Source of the DNA: Verrucomicrobiales bacterium
Lineage (GTDB): Bacteria > Verrucomicrobiota > Verrucomicrobiia > Verrucomicrobiales > DEV007
Assembly (NCBI GenBank): GCA_029213195.1
Contig: JARGNI010000009.1
Location: forward strand, 1 to 64,000
Direction: 5' to 3'
DNA: 64,000 bases
Part shown: positions 8,612 through 16,903 of the stretch, in pieces
How the letters are laid out: the number at the start of each line of letters is the position of its first letter
How positions within the stretch are numbered: the first letter of the stretch is position 1
Notes under the pieces: model-generated
Databases searched by the model: none
Seen by the model: only the letters and a program-made list of their open reading frames with translations
Told to the model about the DNA's origin: nothing
Position numbers and translations under genes: made by a program

Positions 8612-11600
8612 TCACGCTTGTTCCCCGATCTTCACGACCAGAATCCGAAACCCATCCCCCTCCGGCACAGCCAGTCTCGGCCACTGCGGAATCTTCTCGG
8701 TGACGGGTTCGCTGTACTTGCCCGTGAACGGATCGAACCATCGATAGGTCATCATACGTCCTTGGAACTCCTTCAAGCGTACGTCGATGTGAGAGTTTTC
8801 CTTTGGCACATAGAAGAGGAAAAGAGATTCGCCGTCGTGGAGACAAAAACCGGAAGCACTTTTCTTTTCCCCAGCAATCAGTTGGGCGACGTCGTGTTCA
8901 TGGACGAAATCGTTCATGTGCCGGTAACAGTCGAGCCGGGGACGCTCCGCCGGCGTCAACGCGTTGATATCAGGAACGATCACGTTCCACGCCGCACCCT
9001 GCCAGTAATGGGTCGGGTAGGTACCCGCAAAGACGCATTGCCATGCGCGCTCGAGACAGACTTCAGGTGATGTGTAGTTGCCCTCGAAGACGACGTAGGG
9101 ACTCCGTTCATAGCCACCATGCTCGATGTTGAGGATCGGCTTGCCGGGCATATCGGCGCAGACCTTGCGCATGATGCTGTGAAGTTCCGATCCCCAAAGC
9201 TGTACGGAGATAAAATCGACCCGATCCGTAAATCGGCGGCAGTAGGAATAATCGTGCACCGTAATGAGCCGATCGTAGGCATCGAGTTTGCGGAGCCGCT
9301 CGATCCGGTCGTGGATGTAGGTCACATCGTTGCGGCCATAACCGAGAGCCTCTTTCGACACGTCCCAGATCAGGTTCGGATAGGCCTGGTAGCGTCTCAC
9401 GACATAATCGAAGTACCTATTGTCCGCTTCGGATTTCGCCTCCGGCCAGTTGACCTGCTTGTTCCAGACGTAAATCATGAGGTGTGCGGCAATCCCCTTT
9501 TGATCGAGATACTCGATGACGCGGTCGAGTCGTTGGAAATACCCCACATTGAGCTGCGAATGATCGGGCTCGTCATTGCTGCCACCAAACGGAAACGCGG
9601 TCGGACTCCCGAATTCGTGTTCCGGCTTGAGTCGCTCATCCTTTTTCCAGGTTACGTCATAGGCGAAGACATTCATGACGACCTGGTTGAATCCGTTCTC
9701 CGCCATCTGGTCGATGAAGGTCTTCGTTCGCGGGAAGTCACCAGGATTGTCGGCGTCGAGCGCGAAGAGCCAGTCTACTTCGTAGGCAATCGGAAAATAG
9801 GCTTCCTCGTTCTCGTATTGGAATTGCCGCTTTGCTTCCGAATTGACCCGAATCCCCCCGCGTCTCCCTTTTCGCGCATTGGCTGCATCCAGGATTCCTG
9901 ATCTTCCCTTCAAAGCCGCCAGACTGGAATCTGTCCTGTATTTCCACTCCCCGGAGTGAGGTGGCGTAAATCGAATCACAAATTCGTTCTCTCCATTGTA
10001 GAATCCGGGGACTTCGATTTTCTTTTCTCCCTTCTGAAAAATTGCGGAGAAAGAAACATCGATTGGTTGTTCTGGAAGGTTCTCGACCGGAAAAGAGATG
10101 TCGACAACCTCCCACTGGTGTCCAGAGTGAGAGCTGTCAGGCGAAGAGGCCTCAGCGACCAATGCTTCCTTTCCGCTTTGCGTAACAATCTGCACCGAAG
10201 TGATCGTCGTTCCCTCCTGCATCTGGAGTGTCACTTCGTTTTCCGTCTTGAGCAGGTCCACCGGAAGGTCAGCATCGAGCGGAGCAAAGAATTCGGAAAA
10301 CTCAGCAGCATCGCCGGGGTCGACGGCAATGTCCGTGCCGTTAACCTGCACACCAAAGTTTTCCGTAATTCCTCCGGATCTATGAAGCCCGACAACAAGC
10401 CGAGCGTTTGTGACCCGGTCAGGATTCTCTACCACGACCGGAAACTTGACGGGAACGCCCGTCTTTTTCACGGCTGTTTCCTCTGCATACCAGCGATCCA
10501 GCCGCAACCTTCCAACCGGAGCAAGCGGCTTTTCAAGAACAAGTTGAATCACCGTTGTTTCGTTCACATCGACAGGAACCGCAGAAGCATCCACGGTGTG
10601 ATTCGGTTCAAAAACCACCTCCCCTCCCTGATAGTTCAGCCGTTTCTGCAGCACTTCCGTCGCTTCTACTCTTTCCGCCACTCCGGACAGATCCAGAGCG
10701 AGTTGGCGCCCGCCCATATTCGTCACCGCCAGGGAGATTCGATTTCGATCGTGAACTGCCGTCACATCGAGCCAGTCGCGCGTAAAAGACACCGGCAAAC
10801 GACGCCCGTCGAAATCCTGCCAAAGATCGAAAAAGTGCGCCGTCGTAGTGGGGTCGAAGTCCTTTTTCTCCCAACCCTTCGTGACGTCCGGTTTGGGAGC
10901 GAACGCCGCATCGCCGCTATTCGGATTCCAGGACATGTGCAGAAAAATGAACGGAACAAACAAGTCGATCTGGTCAGGACGCTGCATCGACTTGTTGAGG
11001 TAGGCGCTGTAGGCCATGAGCCTGAACCAGTTGTCCGAGGGGCGCCGACCGTTCTGCAGCGTTCCCGTCTCGGTAACGAGGATGGGCAGCACATTATCCA
11101 CCTTGTGCATATGCGCGCGGAGCATATCGAGGCAGGCTTCGTAGCGACCAAGCAGGTAGTTCGAGTAGCCGGAGCCACGGCGTTCATGAGCTCCCAGCAT
11201 GCCAAGATTCTCATAGAAGTGATGCGAGAAGAAGTCAAGGTGACCACGCGTCTCCTCGATGAAGCGGGCCTGGCTCCGGTAGAGTTCGAAATCCTTCACC
11301 TGGAGTTGCATATAGGCGGAGGACGGTCCGCCGACTTTGACCCCTGGGGCTTTTGCGTGGATCGCTTCGGCGACACGATTGTGAAAATCGGCGAGCAATC
11401 CCCAGCCGTCCTTTCCTGGTGCGAAGTGATGATCCCACTCCGACTTCACGCTGCTTTCGTTCTTTACCTCCCACCAGGTCGAAGTGGACCCGGCATCGGC
11501 GACCTGATCTGCCACGTAGGCAGCGGCGAGTTCGGCCGCTTCGTCAAATCGCTCCACCAGGGGAGTCCCGCGACCTTTTAGCGGCACGGACATGAAATCC

Positions 11601-12529
11601 GGCCAGTCGTTGAAGCATTGCAGAAAGGTTTCCTCCCGCAACTCCGGAATGGCACTTCGAAGCCTCCCGCCCGAGTCCGATCGATCGAAGAAGGTCAGAT
11701 CAGCGGCGCCCGGTTTGTCCTCGCGTTCTTTCAATGTTTCTGGATTCGGGCCCCACCCCTTCGTCAGCGCAGGATTGAATTTCAGGAATCCTCGGGCCGG
11801 GAGAAAACCCTTCTCGTAGGCCCAGCGCTGAAACGACGCGTGGGTGGAGCCCGGCGTTTCATGATAGCGAAACCAGCGATCCCGCTGCAAGTCGCTGGAT
11901 CCTCCGATGGACAATTCGTGTTCCGTATCGATATCAATCACTACTGGTTCCCGGGGCTGGTCCGATCCAAGATCGACATAGGGAATGCGATCGAAGTTCG
12001 GCGAGATGGGAACCTGTGCGTAAAAAACGAGATCATCGATCCGACAAGTCGCCGACTCGTCCTTCATCAGAAACCTGATCTTCATGGGGGCAGGTTTCTC
12101 GTCCGACTCGGGGATGGTCGGCATCTGCACCCGATAGAAATCCGTCACCTGCAAGCTCCGTGGCGGCGCCTTGTCAGGAGAGAAGGGAAACACGTGGACT
12201 TCCTCTATGAGGTCGAGGTTCTCCCCATGAAATCCAAAATGTCGGAAGAAGGTCGCGACCCGTTCCGAGCCGGCGGGCAGATCGATCTCGGTTCCGTGTT
12301 TGATCTCCCGGGTTTCTGCAAAGACAACGACTTCCTTGAGACCGCGCGCCTGCCTTTCACCCACAAATTTTGTTTTGCGATTCTCAATGAAGGAATCGAA
12401 GAGAAAGTCATGCATATCCACCTTGATCTCCCCTTCTTTGCTAAGGGAGAGCGAGTCAACGTCGGCAGCGATCGTGCCGGGAAGGAACGGAAGGACGGCT
12501 AGGGAGAGGGAGAGGAAAACAGGCTTCAT
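8612..12529 (-). CDS. Exported two-module glycosidase: GH86-like (agarase/porphyranase type) plus DUF5060/DUF4038-type module
   Basis: Protein of 1305 residues. The start at 12529 was chosen because a clear Sec signal follows (MKPVFLSLSLAVLPFLPGTI); the longer in-frame start at 12586 would add 19 non-signal residues. The first half (about 30-690) resembles GH86-type beta-agarases/porphyranases: WWEVKNESSVKSEW (a likely acid/base N-E pair), DFFSHHFYEN and LVTETGTLQNG (likely nucleophile Glu), followed by a beta domain. The second half starts with a DUF5060-like immunoglobulin domain (HQWEVVDISFPVEN..., then GENEFVIRFTPPHSGEW.YRT) and continues as a DUF4038/apiosidase-like TIM barrel (NGFNQVVMNVFAYDVTW, NLIWDVSKEALGYG, ILNIEHGGYE, HYWQGAAWNV). 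Each module usually occurs alone, so a fusion suggests two cleavages on one polymer. Substrate assignment is inference; family calls are fairly secure for the second half, moderate for the first. Confidence 0.75.
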   Translation of the reverse strand: MKPVFLSLSLAVLPFLPGTIAADVDSLSLSKEGEIKVDMHDFLFDSFIENRKTKFVGERQARGLKEVVVFAETREIKHGTEIDLPAGSERVATFFRHFGFHGENLDLIEEVHVFPFSPDKAPPRSLQVTDFYRVQMPTIPESDEKPAPMKIRFLMKDESATCRIDDLVFYAQVPISPNFDRIPYVDLGSDQPREPVVIDIDTEHELSIGGSSDLQRDRWFRYHETPGSTHASFQRWAYEKGFLPARGFLKFNPALTKGWGPNPETLKEREDKPGAADLTFFDRSDSGGRLRSAIPELREETFLQCFNDWPDFMSVPLKGRGTPLVERFDEAAELAAAYVADQVADAGSTSTWWEVKNESSVKSEWDHHFAPGKDGWGLLADFHNRVAEAIHAKAPGVKVGGPSSAYMQLQVKDFELYRSQARFIEETRGHLDFFSHHFYENLGMLGAHERRGSGYSNYLLGRYEACLDMLRAHMHKVDNVLPILVTETGTLQNGRRPSDNWFRLMAYSAYLNKSMQRPDQIDLFVPFIFLHMSWNPNSGDAAFAPKPDVTKGWEKKDFDPTTTAHFFDLWQDFDGRRLPVSFTRDWLDVTAVHDRNRISLAVTNMGGRQLALDLSGVAERVEATEVLQKRLNYQGGEVVFEPNHTVDASAVPVDVNETTVIQLVLEKPLAPVGRLRLDRWYAEETAVKKTGVPVKFPVVVENPDRVTNARLVVGLHRSGGITENFGVQVNGTDIAVDPGDAAEFSEFFAPLDADLPVDLLKTENEVTLQMQEGTTITSVQIVTQSGKEALVAEASSPDSSHSGHQWEVVDISFPVENLPEQPIDVSFSAIFQKGEKKIEVPGFYNGENEFVIRFTPPHSGEWKYRTDSSLAALKGRSGILDAANARKGRRGGIRVNSEAKRQFQYENEEAYFPIAYEVDWLFALDADNPGDFPRTKTFIDQMAENGFNQVVMNVFAYDVTWKKDERLKPEHEFGSPTAFPFGGSNDEPDHSQLNVGYFQRLDRVIEYLDQKGIAAHLMIYVWNKQVNWPEAKSEADNRYFDYVVRRYQAYPNLIWDVSKEALGYGRNDVTYIHDRIERLRKLDAYDRLITVHDYSYCRRFTDRVDFISVQLWGSELHSIMRKVCADMPGKPILNIEHGGYERSPYVVFEGNYTSPEVCLERAWQCVFAGTYPTHYWQGAAWNVIVPDINALTPAERPRLDCYRHMNDFVHEHDVAQLIAGEKKSASGFCLHDGESLFLFYVPKENSHIDVRLKEFQGRMMTYRWFDPFTGKYSEPVTEKIPQWPRLAVPEGDGFRILVVKIGEQA

Positions 12530-12783
12530 GCGGATACGATCGATCGGCGTTTCGCCGACACGGCTTGCTATCAAATGTCCGGGCACGCCACAAGGTTAAC
12601 AGGAAAAGAACAGGCAACTCCAATTCCCCCCAACAGGCAGCGCAAAGAGGGGTCAACCGACAACACTTGAATTTCCGCTTCGACCTCTTTGATCTGGAGT
12701 CAGCTGGCGCCAATGCGCTTCCCCCTACCACTTTCGCCAGCATGCGTTCCGTAGCAGATTAGTGGAGGGAAATAGATTTCCCC

Positions 12784-12812
12784 CTGACAAACGCACTCCT
12801 TAAAGATAAATA
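12784..12812 (+). promoter_or_regulatory. Possible sigma70-type promoter of the glutathione peroxidase gene
   Basis: CTGACA at 12784-12789, a 17-bp spacer, then TAAATA at 12807-12812, 16 bp before the ATG at 12829. The -35 match is good and the -10 match is weak. The rest of the 299-bp divergent gap (12530-12828) shows no gene or clear repeat. Confidence 0.3.
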
Positions 12813-12828
12813 CGAGAACTGGCTATCC

Positions 12829-13389
12829 ATGAGAATCTTCGCCCTTGTCCTTCTTGCCGTAACAACCTGTCCCTCCGATGCGAAAGATACTGGGAAAAGC
12901 GACTCCATTCACGACTTCACCGCTCGAAACATCGAGGGCAAAGAGGTTGATCTGGCCGACTACAAAGGGAAAACCGTTCTGATTGTAAATGTCGCCTCCG
13001 AGTGCGGAGTCACCGATCAGTACGAAGTTCTCCAGGCTCTCTACGATGTCTTGAAAGATCGCAACTTCACGGTCCTCGGATTCCCTACCAATGAATTTGG
13101 AGGACAGGAGCCCGGAACCAACGAGGAAATCGCTGCCTTCTGTAAGAAGGAATACAACGTGACATTCCCCATGTTCGCGAAGATCCAAACCAACGGTGAC
13201 GACCAGATCCCACTTTTTAAATATCTCACCACGGCAGACAATCCGGACCAAAAGGGACCTGTGGGATGGAACTTTGAGAAATTCCTGATCAGCAAAGAAG
13301 GAAAACTACTGCGTCGTTTTGGCAGTCAGATCGAACCGGACAGTCCCGAAATGATCGAAGCGCTCAAGGATGCTCTCTCCGAGAAGTAG
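12829..13389 (+). CDS. Exported glutathione-peroxidase-family thiol peroxidase
   Basis: Protein of 186 residues. The family signature NVASECGVTDQY holds the peroxidatic Cys C59 (Cys, not selenocysteine). The tetrad is completed by Q93 in GFPTNEFGGQEPG and W147-N148 in GWNFEKFL. A second Cys, C105 in AAFCKKEYNVTFP, is placed like the resolving Cys of thioredoxin-dependent family members, so thioredoxin may be a better reductant than glutathione. An N-terminal hydrophobic stretch (residues 3-14) is followed by a possible lipobox-like or Sec cleavage region near TTCPSDA, so the enzyme probably works in the periplasm, reducing peroxides. It stands alone, divergent from the two-module glycosidase gene. 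It is less GC-rich than its neighbours. Confidence 0.9.
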   Translation: MRIFALVLLAVTTCPSDAKDTGKSDSIHDFTARNIEGKEVDLADYKGKTVLIVNVASECGVTDQYEVLQALYDVLKDRNFTVLGFPTNEFGGQEPGTNEEIAAFCKKEYNVTFPMFAKIQTNGDDQIPLFKYLTTADNPDQKGPVGWNFEKFLISKEGKLLRRFGSQIEPDSPEMIEALKDALSEK

Positions 13390-13585
13390 GGAGATCTTCA
13401 CTTTACTATACTTTTTCTTTCCAAACGCGCGCACCAGGATGGCAGGATCACCGAGGAGGTTGAGTTCGGATAGGACTTGAACCCTGGCTTGAGTTTTATA
13501 GTGTTTTTTCCAATTCGACAGGACGCACGGTTGATCGGGGTTGTCCGAACCGATCACCGTCCAAATCTGTCACTACGATGTCGCA

Positions 13586-15178
13586 ATGAGAAACCTCTTC
13601 GTCTCTTCCCTTCTACTCGTTTTGGCGTTGACGAATTCCGCGTCCGCCGATCAGCGCCCGAACATCCTGTTCTGCTTTTCCGATGACTGGGGACGCTACG
13701 CGAGCATCTACCGGGATCCGGAGCAACCGGGATTGAACGACGTGATCGACACTCCGACTCTCGATGAGATCGGTCGCAGCGGGGTGGTGTTCAACAACGC
13801 CTTTGTCCCGGCACCGTCCTGCAAACCGTGCCGGGCATCCGTGACGACGGGAATGCCGTTCTATCGGTGTGGGAGCGAGGCGTTCCTTCACAACCAGGAG
13901 TTCGGAAAAGCGAAGGATCCTTACAAATCACTCCCGGGCTTTTCGGAGATTCTCGTCCGAAACGGATATCACGTCATGCACTGGGGAAAGACGACCTCCA
14001 AGCCGGCCAAGCGGACGGATAAGAACCACCTGTTGCCGATCTGTAATTTTTCCCAAGCGGTTTCCGCCGCTGCCGACAAGGAAGCGAGAAAGCAGGAAAT
14101 TTTTTCGTTCGTGCGATCGAATTTTCGCAATTTCCTCGACAGGCAGCCCGACGACAAACCGTTCTTCTACTGGTTCGGCCCACACAACTCGCACCGCGAT
14201 TGGACGAGGGGTTCGGGCAAGGAACTCTGGGGCCTCGATCCGGATTCGCTGAAAGGAAAACTCCCCGCCTTTCTTCCGGACGTCCACGACGTGCGCGAAG
14301 ACGTTGCCGACTACCTCGGCGAGGCCCTGGCGTGGGATGCGATGGTGAACGAACTCTTCGAGGAACTGAAAGCGCGAGGTGAGCTCGACAACACCCTCAT
14401 CATCGTTTCAGGGGATCACGGCATGCCCGGAATGCCGCGCGGAAAATGCAACCTCCACGATTTCGGTTCCATGGTGTCCCTGCTTGTCAGCTGGCCGGAG
14501 CGCGCCAAGGCCGGTCGGAAGATCGACGACTTTGTCAGCCTGATGGACATCGCACCGACAGTCCTTGAAGCTGCGGGGGTCGAGCCACCGGAGCACATGC
14601 TGGCAAAGAGTTTCCTGCCTCTCTTGACCTCCAAAAAGAACGGGAACGTCGATCCGGCGCGGGATCATGTCATCATCGGACGGGAGCGCCACGTCGGTCA
14701 GTCCCAACCGGACCGCATGCCCTATGCCTCGCGTGCGATTCGGACCGCCGACTACCTCTTGATTCGCAATTTCAAGCCGGACCGCCTGCCGATGGGAGTT
14801 GTCTACGACCCGGACGCGAGCCCGGAGGATTTGCTTCAGAATCACTACCTTGCCTACCCGGACATGGACGCCAGTCCGACGAAGGTCTTTCTCATGACGA
14901 ACCGGGAATCGCACGCCAAGTATTATGACTACGCCTTCACCGCCCGGCCGGAATTCGAACTCTACGATCTGAAACGCGACCCCGACCAGGTCGAGAATGT
15001 CGCGTCGAATCCCGAGTACGCAGAGGCCTTGAAGGCGCTGACCGATCGCCTCATGACGACCTTGCGTGAGACCGGTGATCCACGCGTGATCGGCGATGGC
15101 AAGACCTTTGATGAAATGCCCTACGTCGATCCGGACTATCCGCCCAAGCAATGGACGAAAAAGGAGCTGAAGTTTTAG
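13586..15178 (+). CDS. Exported formylglycine sulfatase (heparan N-sulfatase-like)
   Basis: Protein of 530 residues. The start at 13586 was chosen because the signal peptide MRNLFVSSLLLVLALTNSAS begins there; an earlier in-frame ATG at 13541 adds only non-signal residues. Metal site FCFSDDWGR (D33, D34) and maturation motif C79-K-P-C-R83. A second active-site segment, SGDHGMPGMPRGKCN, lies at about 275. The variant CxPCR motif and the closing 'TGDPRV...F' region match the sulfatase at 2901-4391, so the two are probably paralogues with related substrates. The C-terminus (KQWTKKELKF) is basic but not a pure Lys tail. It is the first of three consecutive plus-strand sulfatases, with gaps of 156 and 165 bp that could each hold a promoter. 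Confidence 0.9.
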   Translation: MRNLFVSSLLLVLALTNSASADQRPNILFCFSDDWGRYASIYRDPEQPGLNDVIDTPTLDEIGRSGVVFNNAFVPAPSCKPCRASVTTGMPFYRCGSEAFLHNQEFGKAKDPYKSLPGFSEILVRNGYHVMHWGKTTSKPAKRTDKNHLLPICNFSQAVSAAADKEARKQEIFSFVRSNFRNFLDRQPDDKPFFYWFGPHNSHRDWTRGSGKELWGLDPDSLKGKLPAFLPDVHDVREDVADYLGEALAWDAMVNELFEELKARGELDNTLIIVSGDHGMPGMPRGKCNLHDFGSMVSLLVSWPERAKAGRKIDDFVSLMDIAPTVLEAAGVEPPEHMLAKSFLPLLTSKKNGNVDPARDHVIIGRERHVGQSQPDRMPYASRAIRTADYLLIRNFKPDRLPMGVVYDPDASPEDLLQNHYLAYPDMDASPTKVFLMTNRESHAKYYDYAFTARPEFELYDLKRDPDQVENVASNPEYAEALKALTDRLMTTLRETGDPRVIGDGKTFDEMPYVDPDYPPKQWTKKELKF

Positions 15179-15207
15179 TCATCATACGATGAACTGCTTT
15201 CGACCTT

Positions 15208-15333
15208 TTGCTCACATTCACCTACGCGATTCGTGCAGGCATCCAATCCGTTTTCGGCAGCGACCCCGTAGCCTCCGAAGCGGCCGAAGTGGACCAGATC
15301 GAGGAACACGGGAAGGGATACACGAAGGTCTAA
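15208..15333 (+). CDS. Possible small ORF or gene remnant ahead of a sulfatase
   Basis: A 41-codon frame from TTG to TAA reads MLTFTYAIRAGIQSVF and ends EHGKGYTKV. It has GC-rich third positions and coding-like composition, and it stops one base before the ATG of the next sulfatase. No ribosome binding site is evident and an in-frame TGA lies a few codons upstream. It may be the worn 3' end of a lost gene, a short coupled leader, or chance. I do not recognise the sequence. Confidence 0.25.
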   Translation: MLTFTYAIRAGIQSVFGSDPVASEAAEVDQIEEHGKGYTKV

Positions 15334-15334
15334 G

Positions 15335-16738
15335 ATGAAGCGACACACCATCCTGATTTTGCTCATAGCCACTCTGTGGGGCGCCATCGGCGCATCCGCT
15401 TCCTCCGCGGAACGCCCCAACATCATTGTCATCCTGACCGACGACCAGGGTTACGGCGATTTGGGCTGCTTCGGGGCCACGGACATTGAAACGCCAAATA
15501 TCGACAAATTGTGCCGCGAGGGCATGAAGTTCACCAGCTTCTATGTCACGAACCGATGCTCACCGACGCGTCTCGCTTTCCTGACGGGTTCCCTGCCGGA
15601 GCGGGCGGGCTGGTCGAAGGTCATCTACCGCCACAGCCTGGTAGGAATCCATCCGGATGAGGTGACGGTGGCGGAGTTGATGAAGGAGGCCGGCTATGCC
15701 ACGGGCATGGTGGGCAAGTGGCACCTGGGTGAATTTCAAAAGTTCAACCCGGTCCATCACGGCTTTGATTTCTTCTATGGCTTTCTCCAGTGTGGGGGGG
15801 CAGGCGGGAAAGACGAGGGCATCGCCGGACTGTTCCGCAATGCAGAGTTCCTCGAGAAATCGGCGGGCAAGACCCATGGCCAGTACTCGCCCAGACTGCG
15901 GCAGGCAGGCATCGATTTCATCCGGGAGAACAAGGAAAACCCTTTCTTTCTCTACTACGCCTCGCCACTGCCTCACGTGAAGTGGATCCCGAACGAGAAG
16001 TTCAAGGGCAGCTCCCGGCAGGGAACCTACGGGGATGTGATCCAGGAGATCGACTGGCAAGTCGGCGGGCTCATGGATACCCTCGAGGAGCTCGGCCTGA
16101 CCGAGAACACCCTGGTCGTATTTGCCTCCGACAACGGCCCCCAGCTCAACGTCGAAGGACACGGCAGTTCCGGCCCTCTGCGCGAAGGCAAGTGGACCAA
16201 CTTCGAGGGTGGCATCCGCTCGCCCACGATCATGCGCTGGCCGGCCGTGATTCCCGCCGGCGCGACCAACGAGGAGATCACCTGCATCATGGATCTCCTC
16301 CCGACGTTCTGCGAGTTGGCAGGGGTCGAGGCGCCTGGCGACCGTGTTCTCGATGGGCGGAGTCTCCTGCCCTATCTGCACGGCAAGGAACTGCCTACAG
16401 CGATCCATGACACCTTCATCGTGCCGGGCTCCACGATCCGGCACGGGGATTGGAAGCTGCTGGTCAAGGGTCAAACTCCTGGCGGCAGCAAGTCCGATAC
16501 AGTCGGCAAGACCGATCGGGTGCCCGCAGCAGCTGGTTCCCTATTTCACCTCGAGGAGGATATCGGGGAAACCACCGATGTTTCCCGGCAACACCCCGAA
16601 CGGGTCGCCGAGTTGATGAAGCGGATGGAAGCCTTCGAGGCAGAGCTGAAGAAAAACACTCGATCCATCGGCAGAATCACCGAGGTCCCGGAGGACGTAA
16701 GGAGGAAGCTGGAGAAGAGCGACAAGAAAAAGAAATGA
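15335..16738 (+). CDS. Exported arylsulfatase-A-like sulfatase with Lys tail
   Basis: Protein of 467 residues with a Sec signal (hydrophobic 5-20, cleavage near SSAERP). S1 sulfatase: ILTDDQGYGD (D36, D37), maturation motif C75-S-P-T-R79 with the canonical Pro, GMVGKWHLG (about 126-134), which provides the active-site Lys and His, and FASDNGPQLN (about 265), providing the second metal pair. It would hydrolyse sulfate esters after Cys-to-formylglycine conversion. The maturation enzyme is not in this window. The last residues are EKSDKKKK. It is the middle gene of three plus-strand sulfatases and is not paralogous in detail to the first one, so the trio may attack different sulfate positions on one polymer (inference). 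Confidence 0.93.
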   Translation: MKRHTILILLIATLWGAIGASASSAERPNIIVILTDDQGYGDLGCFGATDIETPNIDKLCREGMKFTSFYVTNRCSPTRLAFLTGSLPERAGWSKVIYRHSLVGIHPDEVTVAELMKEAGYATGMVGKWHLGEFQKFNPVHHGFDFFYGFLQCGGAGGKDEGIAGLFRNAEFLEKSAGKTHGQYSPRLRQAGIDFIRENKENPFFLYYASPLPHVKWIPNEKFKGSSRQGTYGDVIQEIDWQVGGLMDTLEELGLTENTLVVFASDNGPQLNVEGHGSSGPLREGKWTNFEGGIRSPTIMRWPAVIPAGATNEEITCIMDLLPTFCELAGVEAPGDRVLDGRSLLPYLHGKELPTAIHDTFIVPGSTIRHGDWKLLVKGQTPGGSKSDTVGKTDRVPAAAGSLFHLEEDIGETTDVSRQHPERVAELMKRMEAFEAELKKNTRSIGRITEVPEDVRRKLEKSDKKKK

Positions 16739-16903
16739 GGAAAACCGGATATTGAATGCTCGATGCAAGCCCTCGGCTGCGGGTCGGATATCGAATCTCC
16801 TTTCTCGGAAGTTCAAATACCTGAGAGCTTCTCCACCTGCATAACCGAAAAACCGTTGCACCCATTCTGGAAACCCGGCTAACTACCTCCCGAACTCATC
16901 TCC

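Noticed and set aside
9956-11581. 541-codon plus-strand frame opposite the two-module glycosidase
   Set aside because: Antisense shadow; His/Arg-rich without family features.
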